Assembly: GCF_000770675.1 (NCBI RefSeq)
Contig: NZ_AVBG01000011.1
Location: 1 to 64,000, forward strand
From: Pontibacillus chungwhensis BH030062
GTDB lineage: Bacteria; Bacillota; Bacilli; Bacillales; BH030062
DNA: 64,000 bases
Direction: 5' to 3'
The position numbers and the translations under genes are program-made. Shown piece by piece: positions 8,903 through 17,662 of this stretch. Under the pieces are notes generated by a model. That model had not been told where the DNA came from, did no database searches, and worked only from the letters and a program-made list of their open reading frames with translations. How positions within the stretch are numbered: the stretch's first letter is position 1; every line of letters begins with the position of its first letter.

Positions 8903-9006
8903 AGAGATAGAATTGTCGGAAAATTAGGAGGATGACCGTGCTCTTATACTATTGATCTTTGTGAAGTTCTCATCCAACATCCATTTATTAAAAGGAGGAC
9001 TTACAC

Positions 9007-9759
9007 ATGGAATGGGTTAAAGAATTTTATAATAGGCAGTATGAACTGTTAACAAATAACCCCTTGAACCAGATACTACGGGATGACTTGGTTGATAAGA
9101 TGGAGGATCTATTGGAGGAAAAGCCCCGCAACCTCCTCGAATTAGGTGGAGGGACAGGTCAGTTTGCTGTTGCTGCAGCCAAACGAGGATACGACGTAAC
9201 TGTTATTGAACTTGTTCCAAAAGCGGTAGTGAGGATGAAAGCCTTGGCTACAGAGCATGGAGTTGAAGATAGTATTCATATCATAGAAGGGGATTTCTAT
9301 GAAGCAGAGTTTAATCACCCTTTTGACTGTATTTGCTATTGGGACGGCTTCGGCGTCGGCTCAGATGAGGACCAAACGAAACTCCTACACCTAATAGAAG
9401 AATGGTTAAGTCCTGGTAGCCAAGCGATCATTGATTGCTACACTCCTTGGTATTGGGCAAATGCTGCCGGAATAGAAATGAGCTTTGATGACATTATGAG
9501 ACAGTATGACTTTGATCCTTATCACTGTCGAATGATTGACACTTGGTGGTCAGTTAACGATGAAAGCCAAGCTGTGACTCAGTCGCTTCGTTGCTACTCC
9601 CCAGCAGATCTTGAACTTCTCCTTACGAAAAGCACTCTCCTACTGGATCACTCTATACCAGGCGGGGCTGTGGATTACGATAAAGGGGAATACGAGGAAA
9701 GAGTACCACTCCACCAAGCCATGTCTTACACAGCTTGCTTGGTGAAGAGCAGACCTTAA
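9007..9759 (+). CDS. Class I SAM-dependent methyltransferase
   Basis: 250 residues. The SAM-binding motif I is LLELGGGTGQF (residues 43-53), followed by the acidic loop VTVIELVP at the end of strand 2 and a conserved DCICYWDG after motif II. The substrate cannot be told from the sequence. AAAAGGAGG precedes the ATG. Monocistronic, with a promoter about 105 bp upstream and a strong terminator after it. Confidence 0.88.
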   Translation: MEWVKEFYNRQYELLTNNPLNQILRDDLVDKMEDLLEEKPRNLLELGGGTGQFAVAAAKRGYDVTVIELVPKAVVRMKALATEHGVEDSIHIIEGDFYEAEFNHPFDCICYWDGFGVGSDEDQTKLLHLIEEWLSPGSQAIIDCYTPWYWANAAGIEMSFDDIMRQYDFDPYHCRMIDTWWSVNDESQAVTQSLRCYSPADLELLLTKSTLLLDHSIPGGAVDYDKGEYEERVPLHQAMSYTACLVKSRP

Positions 9760-9765
9760 AGAATT

Positions 9766-9803
9766 AAGGAGTATGAAATAACCGATTATTTCATACTCCT
9801 TTC
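9766..9803. terminator. Bidirectional terminator
   Basis: Sixteen-base stem AAGGAGTATGAAATAA / TTATTTCATACTCCTT with a 4-base loop, between the methyltransferase gene and the convergent small ORF. Confidence 0.85.
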
Positions 9804-9956
9804 TTATGTATGACCTATTTCTATATATACAATAAATATAAGGGTAGGTAAGATAAAGGCTACAGCCGCTTCCCAAAACGAAAGAATATCTACAGCCCCT
9901 AATACGAAAACAGTATTCATAATGATACAATATAAAATGATAAGTTTTTTTAGCAA
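9804..9956 (-). CDS. Candidate 50-residue membrane miniprotein
   Basis: A TTG-initiated frame of 50 codons: basic start (LKKL), then two hydrophobic segments around a short AVDILSFWEA loop, ending EIGHT. GGGAGGG lies 6-7 bases upstream of the TTG, and a strong terminator starts directly after the TAA. Ribosome site, composition and terminator placement support a real gene; the family is unknown. Confidence 0.5.
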   Translation of the reverse strand: MLKKLIILYCIIMNTVFVLGAVDILSFWEAAVAFILPTLIFIVYIEIGHT

Positions 9957-10088
9957 ATTCTTACCCTCCCTTCACCTTGCATTACCCTCCTAAATTGTAC
10001 CATATACATTTTTCCCCATCCCTTAATCAAACTATAAAAAAAGATCCCATCTCATTTCGAAATAGGAACTTCTAAGAAAATGATTGTA

Positions 10089-10412
10089 TTAATGTCCGCC
10101 ACCATGGCCTTCAAGATCACCAATGGCTTTAACTGTGGGAGGATGAGCTTTTGAATATTCATATTCAATATCATAAGTCTCACCGACTTCAACAAGGTTC
10201 CAGGTCATCTTGTCTTTAAATCTTAATTCTTTCTTCATGCCTTCTACCTTGATTATGTACTTATGGGATTTTTCCATCTCTTTATCATGTTTCTCAATAA
10301 CTTTAACATCATGTAGCGTATCGTGATGGGCAATTTTCGTATTCAAGTAAAACGATAATCCCGTGATTACAATGATGCTGACAATAATAGTCTTGATTAA
10401 TTTTTTCTTCAC
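10089..10412 (-). CDS. Membrane-anchored or secreted small protein, possibly YxeA-like
   Basis: 107 residues with one N-terminal hydrophobic segment (about 7-24), then an extracytoplasmic domain with the strand-like stretch KHKYIIKVEGM type repeats and YDIEYEYSKAHPPTVKAI. The overall plan resembles YxeA-type proteins of Bacillus, but I cannot confirm it. The tail GHGGGH could bind a metal (inference). AGGAGG lies upstream of the ATG. Same strand as the helix-turn-helix regulator 63 bp upstream, so co-transcription is possible. Confidence 0.65.
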   Translation of the reverse strand: MKKKLIKTIIVSIIVITGLSFYLNTKIAHHDTLHDVKVIEKHDKEMEKSHKYIIKVEGMKKELRFKDKMTWNLVEVGETYDIEYEYSKAHPPTVKAIGDLEGHGGGH

Positions 10413-10475
10413 GGTATGTCCTCCTTCTGTTTCCTCGTTTCTATTTAATCATAGAATAAGTCTGTTGACCATTTT

Positions 10476-11675
10476 TTATGAGAAATGTTTAAAGGTTTCA
10501 TTCACAAATGCTTGATAAGGGGTTTCGGGTAAACCTTTGATCCCTTCATAAGCTTCTTTTGCATACATCTTACCCTTTTCCCATTCCCCTAAATCCTTAA
10601 AGCAAAGGGCTTGATAGGCTTTTACTTGGTGGATCATGGAACGATCAAACGGATGCACCCACTCTGGGATAATGGTAAATTGATTTAATAGGTCTAATGC
10701 TTCTTCTACATTACCCATATGATATAGAGCCTTCCCCTTTTCCATAACATAATACGAATCCACTGATCCTCCTGTCACATCTTTAAAATCCTCAATAGTG
10801 CGGATCGCTTCTTCATATTCTCTTGCAGCTTCATTATAATAATGGGATTTCAATAACAGTACCGCTGCTTTTGTCTCAGCACTATCTACAAACTGACTGT
10901 ATAAATCAAGCTTTCCTAGATAATACGATACATCCTCATCATTTCGCATCATAATCGCATATAAACAAGCGATGCGGTATTGTTCTTCAATATGGTAAAA
11001 GATTTTTGTTGTTCTTGAGTATGATATCGCAGATTGCAGAACTTCCTTCGCTTCTTTATTTTGCCCAGTTGCAAAAAGCAAAGAAGCTTCATGAGTCTTG
11101 TATTTCAAAGAGGTTAACGTTTCAAGTGCTGCCCCTTTTGATTGAATTACGTCACGTTTCTCTCTTAATAAATAGAGGGATTCATCGTATTGCATATCTT
11201 CCATCCTCATCCACGAATTGAACAATGTCAGTTGAGCGGACTCTTCATAAAGGTGTAATGTCATATACTGATGATCCGCAAGATCTAAATAAGCTTCCCA
11301 ATTTGGATCCCCTCTTTTGTATAAACTCTTTCCGTAGATCTCTAACACTTTGGCTGATTCATAGGACAAAGGGAAGTGCTCGGTTTGAACTAATGAAACC
11401 TGTCTTACGACTTCCTCATCATTTCCTTCTCTGAAGTAAGTTTCAATAGTAGCTAGAAGATCTCGCATTTCTGTTGCACTGACTTCCTCAAGTAACTCGT
11501 TCACGGTTACATCAAGCTGTTCTGCAATGTAATGAAGACTTTCCATTGAGGGCTTTGCTTTATCATTCTCAATTAAGCTAACCATCCCTTTAGTCATATG
11601 TTCACCAGCTAACCCCTGCAACGTTAACCTTTTCTTCTTCCTAAGTGTTTTAATACGCTCTCCTAAAGATCTCAT
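10476..11675 (-). CDS. XRE-type HTH regulator with TPR domain (RRNPP-like)
   Basis: About 399 residues. Residues 1-62 form a helix-turn-helix domain (LGERIKTLRKKKRLTLQGLA.. GMVSLIENDKAKPSMESLHYIAEQL). The rest is alpha-helical with repeated TPR-like pairs (for example GKALYHMGNVEEALDLLNQF and AYQALCFKDLGEWEKGKMYAKEAYE). This is the plan of Rgg/PlcR/AimR-type receptors, some of which bind signalling peptides; no propeptide gene is evident nearby. ATG 11675 has GAGGGGGGA upstream; the in-frame GTG at 11690 lies in that site. Divergent from the MFS gene with two palindromes between. Confidence 0.85.
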   Translation of the reverse strand: MRSLGERIKTLRKKKRLTLQGLAGEHMTKGMVSLIENDKAKPSMESLHYIAEQLDVTVNELLEEVSATEMRDLLATIETYFREGNDEEVVRQVSLVQTEHFPLSYESAKVLEIYGKSLYKRGDPNWEAYLDLADHQYMTLHLYEESAQLTLFNSWMRMEDMQYDESLYLLREKRDVIQSKGAALETLTSLKYKTHEASLLFATGQNKEAKEVLQSAISYSRTTKIFYHIEEQYRIACLYAIMMRNDEDVSYYLGKLDLYSQFVDSAETKAAVLLLKSHYYNEAAREYEEAIRTIEDFKDVTGGSVDSYYVMEKGKALYHMGNVEEALDLLNQFTIIPEWVHPFDRSMIHQVKAYQALCFKDLGEWEKGKMYAKEAYEGIKGLPETPYQAFVNETFKHFS

Positions 11676-11693
11676 ACTATCCCCCCTCACTAT

Positions 11694-11710
11694 GTTTAAT
11701 TATATTAAAC
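11694..11710. promoter_or_regulatory. Palindromic operator candidate 1
   Basis: The 17-bp palindrome GTTTAATTATATTAAAC lies 18 bp upstream of the regulator start. A near-identical palindrome lies at 11749-11765, 55 bp away centre to centre. Confidence 0.6.
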
Positions 11711-11748
11711 TTTTTCCTTTTTTGAAAGCTTGCGTTATGTTATGATTT

Positions 11749-11765
11749 GTTTAATTTAATTAAAC
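11749..11765. promoter_or_regulatory. Palindromic operator candidate 2
   Basis: The 17-bp palindrome GTTTAATTTAATTAAAC has the same 7-base arms as the site at 11694-11710 and lies 22 bp upstream of the MFS start. It is a probable binding site for the divergent HTH regulator. Confidence 0.6.
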
Positions 11766-11787
11766 TCACCTCTAAGGGGCGATTCTA

Positions 11788-13044
11788 TTGCAAGTGGAAA
11801 AACGAGTAATTTACCATTTATGGGCGTTTGCGTGTAGTAAGTTTATATCATCTTTCGGAAACAACGTTTATGGATTTGGTATTAGCTTATATATTTTAAC
11901 AGCTACAGGTTCAGCCATTGGATTTGCCGTAAATCTTATTTGTAACACCCTCCCAAGGGCAATACTGGCCCCATTTGCTGGCACATTTGCCGATCGGTTA
12001 TCAAAGAAGAAAATGGTCCTCTTCTCTCAAGGAGGTGCGGCACTTATTGTTACGAGCTTATTAACCTTTACGTATATTCATAACCTCAACATGTACGCTA
12101 TCTATACAGCTACGACATTACTCTCACTCTGTTCAACCTTTAATAGCGTCACTCTTACTTCAGCGATTACACAACTATTTGATCAAGAAAGAATTCAAAA
12201 AGCAATGGCCTTTCAACAAGCTTCCATTTCTCTATCGACAATCGGTGGGCCTATTCTTGGAGGAGCGTTATTTGGACTTGTTTCCATGAAGACATTTCTA
12301 TTCATTTACATTTCGAGCTATGTCGTTTCAATCTTATTACAATCTACCATGAATTTCTCCCTTTACAGAAACCAACCTCATACCAAACCATCTTCTTTAT
12401 ATACCTCTCTCATAGAGGGCTTGCAATATGTAAGGCATAATCAAACACTCTTTAACTTATTTCTGGTATCTTTACTTATAAATTTCTTTGCCGTTGCTCT
12501 AGCTATTGGACTACCTTATATGGCAGTTGAACGACTTGATATTCAACCTGAGCACTTCGGTATTATAGAAGGGACTTTTGCATGCGGCATGCTTCTTGCT
12601 TCGGTGTATTTTTCTGTAAGAAAGACATCCCGTAACCCACTTCGATTAACAAAGTGGGGGATTATAATAGCAAGTTTCCTAATGGCACTTACCACTTTGC
12701 CCTTGGTGTTCTCGCTTAGTTATCTGGCTAACGTAAGCTATTATATTATAATAGGTCTCTTCTACGGAATCTCTATATCCTTGATTAACACCCCTCTTGG
12801 TGTACTTTTGCAGAACGTGATTGAGGAAGGCGTAAAAGGAAGGGTGTTTGGCATTATGGAAATGATGGCGCAGGGGTTATCTCCGCTTGGGATGATGACT
12901 TATGGATTAGCCTTAGATAAGATAGGTGCTTTATGGAGCATTATTCCATCAAGCTTGTTTATGATTGGTTTTACATTACTTCTTCTGAATAGAAAACGTA
13001 TTAGAACCAATCCTATTGAACCCTCATCTGCAACTAAAGCATAA
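11788..13044 (+). CDS. MFS transporter, macrolide-efflux-like
   Basis: 418 residues with about twelve membrane segments. The loop after segment 2 carries the MFS signature GTFADRLSKKKMVL, and the overall plan fits the MefA-like subgroup of drug exporters. Substrate unknown. The TTG start at 11788 has AAGGGGCG 6 bases upstream. Its placement opposite an XRE/TPR regulator with shared palindromes implies control by that regulator. Confidence 0.85.
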   Translation: MQVEKRVIYHLWAFACSKFISSFGNNVYGFGISLYILTATGSAIGFAVNLICNTLPRAILAPFAGTFADRLSKKKMVLFSQGGAALIVTSLLTFTYIHNLNMYAIYTATTLLSLCSTFNSVTLTSAITQLFDQERIQKAMAFQQASISLSTIGGPILGGALFGLVSMKTFLFIYISSYVVSILLQSTMNFSLYRNQPHTKPSSLYTSLIEGLQYVRHNQTLFNLFLVSLLINFFAVALAIGLPYMAVERLDIQPEHFGIIEGTFACGMLLASVYFSVRKTSRNPLRLTKWGIIIASFLMALTTLPLVFSLSYLANVSYYIIIGLFYGISISLINTPLGVLLQNVIEEGVKGRVFGIMEMMAQGLSPLGMMTYGLALDKIGALWSIIPSSLFMIGFTLLLLNRKRIRTNPIEPSSATKA

Positions 13045-13104
13045 AAGGCGTCCCGCTCCACCTTTTTCCATGCTATAATAAACCCAAGAAATGGAGGGAT
13101 CATT

Positions 13105-13710
13105 TTGCAAAGCTTACCTACATTTATATTAAGTGCAGTAGGGTTTTTCTTTCTTTATTATTTCGAGATTACAAACCTATGGCTTATTGCTTTCTTTGGA
13201 GTGCTAATGGTAGCCTTTGCGATCTTCCCGACACTTAACATTTTGTTATGGGAGAAGGATATACCCAAAATCGAACGATTTTTGTTAAAGAATAAGAAAA
13301 ACCTTACCTTTTATACGGTATATGCTCTCGCCAATGGGCTAGATGAGGAAATTAAATCTAGTACAGAAAAATTAGTCTCAAAATCAAAACAGCGTTCACG
13401 TCAAGCCCTTTACAAAATCGGCGAAGCCCTTCATTTTAAAGATCTTGAAGCTGCTAATGAAGAGCTGAGTTATATTACAGCACCTGCTTATCGCGCGTAT
13501 TATGAAGGTTTTATACGTCTGGAAGAGGGAGATCTAGCACATGCTAATCGCATTATTGATGAGATTCAAACCACTTGGATGAAAAATACTTTAATGGCAG
13601 AACGAGAAAGGTTGGCTGGTCAATTAGATGAGGCAATCCATTATGCAGAAGCGGCCAAAAAGAATTCTAAAGGACTTCAATACTATACATTACATAAGAC
13701 ATTTGAGTGA
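13105..13710 (+). CDS. Membrane protein with helical cytoplasmic domain, unknown
   Basis: 201 residues. Two hydrophobic segments (about 5-20 and 27-48) precede a helical soluble domain of about 150 residues with TPR-like character (YEGFIRLEEGDLAHANRIIDE..). TTG 13105 has GGAGGG 6 bases upstream. It is 60 bp downstream of the MFS gene in the same direction and may be read with it. No family recognised. Confidence 0.7.
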   Translation: MQSLPTFILSAVGFFFLYYFEITNLWLIAFFGVLMVAFAIFPTLNILLWEKDIPKIERFLLKNKKNLTFYTVYALANGLDEEIKSSTEKLVSKSKQRSRQALYKIGEALHFKDLEAANEELSYITAPAYRAYYEGFIRLEEGDLAHANRIIDEIQTTWMKNTLMAERERLAGQLDEAIHYAEAAKKNSKGLQYYTLHKTFE

Positions 13711-13819
13711 GAACTTGGTATCTAATGCATAAATTATATCTTATTGGACTCTAACTGAAACTTCCCCCACCTTCCGTTCGTCTAACCTACTGAACCAACT
13801 TTACAAGGGGACTTATCTA

Positions 13820-14437
13820 ATGAAATCTAAACATCTTTACAAAGGGGCGCTTTCGATAGGTTTGCTGCTTAGCGCTTGGGGAGTGACAGGAAATATGGTA
13901 AGTGATGCTTCAAAGAACCACTCACAACTCGAGATTCAAGATCAAACCGAAAACACCCTCTCTACTTCTCTGAATGAATTTCAATACAATGACCATATAA
14001 AACAAACGAAAGATCTTCAATATCTTTATACTCATACATTAGCAGATCTTCAACAAGAGGTGTTCGGTGATAAAAATGGTATAAACGAATACGGGGTTAC
14101 ATACCTCGATCGAGAACAACAAAAAATTGTAATTGGACTAATTGAACAGGGGGATCAAACCCAAGAATTTAAAAAGAAAGTGTTGAAAACCCTTCCTCAT
14201 GAAACTGTTCAATGGAAAACCGTTAATCATTCTATGAATAAACTTATGAGCAAAGTCCCTATGGTTTACGAAGAAACAGATACAATAATTGAAAACAAGG
14301 AAAATAACTACCAAATAAGATATGACATGGAGAATAATCGTTTAGAACTTCTAATAGATCACATTACTTCAGAACAGAGACAGAGGCTCATTCAAAAGTT
14401 CGGCAGTATGCTTTCCATTCATGTAAACAACATGTAA
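13820..14437 (+). CDS. Predicted exported protein of unknown function
   Basis: 205 residues with an N-terminal signal or anchor (KSKHLYKGALSIGLLLSAWGVTG, about residues 2-24), then a hydrophilic domain rich in Gln, Glu and Lys. Neither a lipobox nor a known domain is seen. AAGGGG precedes the ATG. It is flanked by about 110 bp upstream and 200 bp downstream without other genes. Confidence 0.65.
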   Translation: MKSKHLYKGALSIGLLLSAWGVTGNMVSDASKNHSQLEIQDQTENTLSTSLNEFQYNDHIKQTKDLQYLYTHTLADLQQEVFGDKNGINEYGVTYLDREQQKIVIGLIEQGDQTQEFKKKVLKTLPHETVQWKTVNHSMNKLMSKVPMVYEETDTIIENKENNYQIRYDMENNRLELLIDHITSEQRQRLIQKFGSMLSIHVNNM

Positions 14438-14639
14438 AAGTTACTAGTGCGCTACATCATTATTTTTGTTCAGAGGCTACACACGACCATACAAATTTAG
14501 ACTCTTGCCCACTGCTTTTCGTAGATGTGTAATTGACTCCTTTTTCTAGTATATATTCTTTATTTTACTTAATAGGAATATAACCCTTACAATGGAAGGA
14601 TAGGTGAAGTTAGTCACCAATAGAGGAGGAAACCAATTA

Positions 14640-15494
14640 ATGGGAAAAGAGTACAATTTGAACTCAACGGACTTTCAATCTTTGAAAACCGCCTCTAAGA
14701 AGATGTTCAATATGATTAGCACCCGTTTAAATGTTAATACAGCTTACGTAGCCAAGCGCGGAGAAAATGCAATGACAGTACTTAGCTCTTTTAACAAAGA
14801 TGAGGAAATCATCCCAGAGGGTTACGAAGTAGAGTATGGCGGTAGTTATTGCCGACATATTATTAACAATAAAAACCAAGAGATGCACACACCAGATGTC
14901 AATGAGTACCCGGTGACCAAGGACTTAGTCGTCACTCCTGAACTTGGTGTAAAAGGCTACTTAGGTGTTACCCTTACAGATACTGAAGGAACTGTATTTG
15001 GAACGTTATGTGTAATGGACAGGGAAGAAAAAGTCTTCAGCGACGAGGACGTAGAATACTTAAAGTCTATGGCTGACCTACTTTCACATATTATCGAGCT
15101 CGACCAAACCAAGTTTAATATGGGTTTTCTCAATGTCCCTATCCTTCCAATTACGAACGGAGTATCAATCCTTACGCTCCAAGGAGTAATTGACGATGAT
15201 CGAGCGAGCAAAATTATGGACACAGTGTTGCGACATACTTCTAGTAAACAAATCGATTATATCATTATTGATTTATCGGGGCTTGTCATTGTAGATGACG
15301 TATTTCCGACTTTACTTGTGAAGCTTGTTCAGTCGCTTCAATTAATTGGCGCAGAAACGATTATTACAGGGATTACACCTGAAGCTGCACTTCATAATAT
15401 AAGTAGTCAGCATATTCAAGACCTGAAGGCAAAGACCGTCCAGAACCTAGAGGGAGCACTTGAATATATCGGCTTCTATTTAAACGAAAAATAA
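14640..15494 (+). CDS. GAF-STAS domain protein (RsbR-paralogue-like)
   Basis: 284 residues: a GAF sensor domain (about 15-155, with GGSYCRHIINN and GYLGVTLTDTEGTVFGTLCVMD) joined to a STAS domain (about 165-284: IIIDLSGLVIVDD.., then AETIITGITPEAA). That is the plan of stressosome RsbR paralogues, which carry a sensory N-terminus and a STAS C-terminus. The Thr normally found after VD in RsbR-type STAS domains is Asp here. ATG 14640 is chosen because AGAGGAGGA lies about 10 bases upstream; the GTG at 14604 has no site. A terminator follows. Confidence 0.85.
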   Translation: MGKEYNLNSTDFQSLKTASKKMFNMISTRLNVNTAYVAKRGENAMTVLSSFNKDEEIIPEGYEVEYGGSYCRHIINNKNQEMHTPDVNEYPVTKDLVVTPELGVKGYLGVTLTDTEGTVFGTLCVMDREEKVFSDEDVEYLKSMADLLSHIIELDQTKFNMGFLNVPILPITNGVSILTLQGVIDDDRASKIMDTVLRHTSSKQIDYIIIDLSGLVIVDDVFPTLLVKLVQSLQLIGAETIITGITPEAALHNISSQHIQDLKAKTVQNLEGALEYIGFYLNEK

Positions 15495-15496
15495 GC

Positions 15497-15535
15497 AAAA
15501 AAATCCCACATTCCATGTTCATGTGGGATTTTTTG
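15497..15535. terminator. Bidirectional terminator
   Basis: Stem AAAAAATCCCACA / TGTGGGATTTTTT with an 11-base loop, between convergent genes. Confidence 0.88.
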
Positions 15536-15537
15536 GT

Positions 15538-15933
15538 TTACACCTCTAATGTTCGCAGCCGTTCACTATAAATTTCGTACACTTCAACTGCATCATTAAG
15601 TAGATCTAAATCTTTATCGCGCAGATCTGTTGCCAGGATGTTTAAATCTTCCCATAGAAAAGATTTATTTACTTCAATAGCTGAACGTTGGAATACTCCT
15701 TCAGAAGACCCTACAGGATCATTGCCATTACGTTTCAGCCGATCTGTTAGCAATTCCATTTCATCAGATACATAATCTTTAAGCTCTTCATAAGGAAGTT
15801 GTTGTTCATCATCCCCCATTATAAAGATATCCAACTTCCCTCTTACAACAAACAAATCAGCTAAATAATTATTCACCATTTCAACTTCGTCCGGTAACAA
15901 GTCGGCCTCTCTGTTCTGTACAAGATTATTCAT
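15538..15933 (-). CDS. Conserved-looking acidic protein, unknown
   Basis: 131 residues, highly charged and apparently all-helical, with no membrane segment (for example ELKDYVSDEMELLTDRLKRNGNDP). ATG 15933 has GAGGTG 6 bases upstream; a GTG three codons earlier lies in that site. Function not recognised. It ends at the terminator shared with the GAF-STAS gene. Confidence 0.65.
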   Translation of the reverse strand: MNNLVQNREADLLPDEVEMVNNYLADLFVVRGKLDIFIMGDDEQQLPYEELKDYVSDEMELLTDRLKRNGNDPVGSSEGVFQRSAIEVNKSFLWEDLNILATDLRDKDLDLLNDAVEVYEIYSERLRTLEV

Positions 15934-16036
15934 ATCGATCACCTCTGTTTATCTATTTTTCTTCCCCTATTATATGGATGATAAACTACCGACCATTATT
16001 CCTATTATCTTCAACTTTCTGTAATATAATTCTAGG

Positions 16037-16336
16037 TTATTCTATTATTACCGCTTCATCAGTGATCTTGCCATTTCCGAATGTCCAAATTCTATATTCT
16101 GTATCAGAGCCTTTCTTAACAATTAGGACATATTCTCTAAAGAACTCACCCCACCCTCCTAGTCTATTAATGCTTTCAATCGAAGTAATTTCCGGATTAT
16201 GATTGAGTACTTCCGACTTAACACTCTGGAATTTCGCTTGTACGATCAAGGTCATTGCTAGATAACCTACTAGTAATGTACCGGCTAAGCCTCCTATTGT
16301 TGTGAAGAGCAGTTTTTTATTTAATTTATTCAACAA
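16037..16336 (-). CDS. Single-pass membrane protein, unknown
   Basis: About 100 residues from TTG 16336 (AAAAGGGGAT upstream; TTG 16333 is equally possible). A longer frame from ATG 16381 would overlap the preceding ydbC-like gene but has no ribosome site. One membrane segment (KLLFTTIGGLAGTLLVGYLAM), then an extracytoplasmic domain with EYVLIVKKGSDTEYRIWTFGNGK. Last gene of the three-gene unit that starts at 17425. Confidence 0.6.
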   Translation of the reverse strand: MLNKLNKKLLFTTIGGLAGTLLVGYLAMTLIVQAKFQSVKSEVLNHNPEITSIESINRLGGWGEFFREYVLIVKKGSDTEYRIWTFGNGKITDEAVIIE

Positions 16337-16364
16337 CTCATCCCCTTTTAGTTTATTCCTGTTT

Positions 16365-16838
16365 TTATAGCCTTTCAACATTCCAACTTTTCTCTAATTG
16401 AATGGATACTTCTCCGGAAATGGGAGTAGTATCAAATGCCAAACTTATGGTATGGCTCTTATTATTAATAGAAGAGAACACATATCTACTTTCTAAATCA
16501 GATTTGTGGGATATAGAGCATGTTTCTAGTTGAGCAAAAGGAGGGATCACCAAGGGGGATTCTCGATGATATAAGGTGACCCAAATACCATCATAAGTCC
16601 TCTCTTGACCATTATTTTGAACAAATCGATCATGCATGTTCCTCATAAATTTTTGATACGATGAGAGGTCCTCCCAAAAACTAAAAATATAAGCCGTTTC
16701 TAAATCAGACGAATCCCAACCGCCAAACTGGCCACTAAATCCATCCATTTCACTAAGGTCACTCCAATAAGTTTGAGCTTCTTGAAATGATTCCTTTAGA
16801 TTTACTGGTACGTGACACTTTATTCGTTTAAGGATCAT
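16365..16838 (-). CDS. ydbC: YdbC family protein (DUF4937)
   Basis: 157 residues. The N-terminal half (ILKRIKCHVP.., GQFGGWDSSDLETAYIFSFWEDLSSYQKFM) looks like the ferredoxin-like, antibiotic-monooxygenase-type fold of B. subtilis YdbC. Function unknown. Its ATG shares a base with the stop of the upstream lipoprotein gene (TAATG), so the two are translationally coupled. Confidence 0.7.
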   Translation of the reverse strand: MILKRIKCHVPVNLKESFQEAQTYWSDLSEMDGFSGQFGGWDSSDLETAYIFSFWEDLSSYQKFMRNMHDRFVQNNGQERTYDGIWVTLYHRESPLVIPPFAQLETCSISHKSDLESRYVFSSINNKSHTISLAFDTTPISGEVSIQLEKSWNVERL

Positions 16839-17425
16839 TACCCACTGTCACCTTGGATCATTTGACTTGCTAGGTCCATCAGTAATTCTTTAATCTGTTC
16901 AGAGTTGTCTCCACTCCCTGCATGGGAAATTTCATGTAGGACACCATCTTTCATCCAGTACACACTTGGAGATTGAAAATCTTTCTCCTCTTTATTGGAA
17001 GAAGCTGAGTAATAAGCTTTCTGACCGCCCGATAGCTTAATTTCATTACTATGTTTAATAAGTTGTTCAAAGTCTACTAGTTCAAAATCTGCAGCAAAAA
17101 TCGCGATACTCTTTTTATCCCTTCCTTCTGTAGAAGCTGTAAGAGCTATCCCGATATCTTGTTGATCATCAGGATCTTTAAAGTCGCTAATGAGCACATC
17201 ATCGAACGAACCATAGGCTTCTGGAAGGTCAGTCGGAATCCTCAATCGAAATGGAAGAGACTCAACAGCTTCTTCTACTGAGTTCGCTTCATACATTGTC
17301 GGTTGCTCTTTTTCTGTTTCAAGTACATTCTCATAAACCTTTAAATGATCTGTGTTGAGCATGGCACCCTCACTTTGACACCCTGCTAACAGAGCAAGGG
17401 CTAACGCTCCTATGTATATCTTCAA
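16838..17425 (-). CDS. Predicted lipoprotein of unknown function
   Basis: About 195 residues from TTG 17425 (GGAGGGGAG upstream). The signal peptide ends in the lipobox LALLAGC. The mature domain contains PFRLRIPTDLPEAYG and ends VLHEISHAG.., a pattern like the anti-sigma/lipoprotein DUF4367 group (tentative). A longer frame to 17485 would place the ribosome site inside the gene. First gene of a three-gene unit with ydbC and a membrane protein. Confidence 0.7.
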   Translation of the reverse strand: MKIYIGALALALLAGCQSEGAMLNTDHLKVYENVLETEKEQPTMYEANSVEEAVESLPFRLRIPTDLPEAYGSFDDVLISDFKDPDDQQDIGIALTASTEGRDKKSIAIFAADFELVDFEQLIKHSNEIKLSGGQKAYYSASSNKEEKDFQSPSVYWMKDGVLHEISHAGSGDNSEQIKELLMDLASQMIQGDSG

Positions 17426-17662
17426 AAGCTCGCTCCCCTCCTGACATTTATTGCATTGTCGTTTGAGTCTTTGTACTAAAGACAAGCCATCCCTTTATTA
17501 AATTAGTAAAAGAATGAATTAGATCATAAAATTTCATTCATCATTTTACCATATTTACCAGTTATAAAGTCTTGCATAATCATGATTTTACCTAAAATTG
17601 TAACACATCCAAATAAAAGAAGACGCTACCCATAAATATAGAGTAACGTCCCTACGTATGAT

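Noticed and set aside
9640-9930. 96-codon minus-strand frame
   Set aside because: It overlaps the end of the methyltransferase gene and its terminator, has no ribosome site and an unnatural cysteine/tyrosine-rich composition; a better 50-codon frame occupies 9804-9956.
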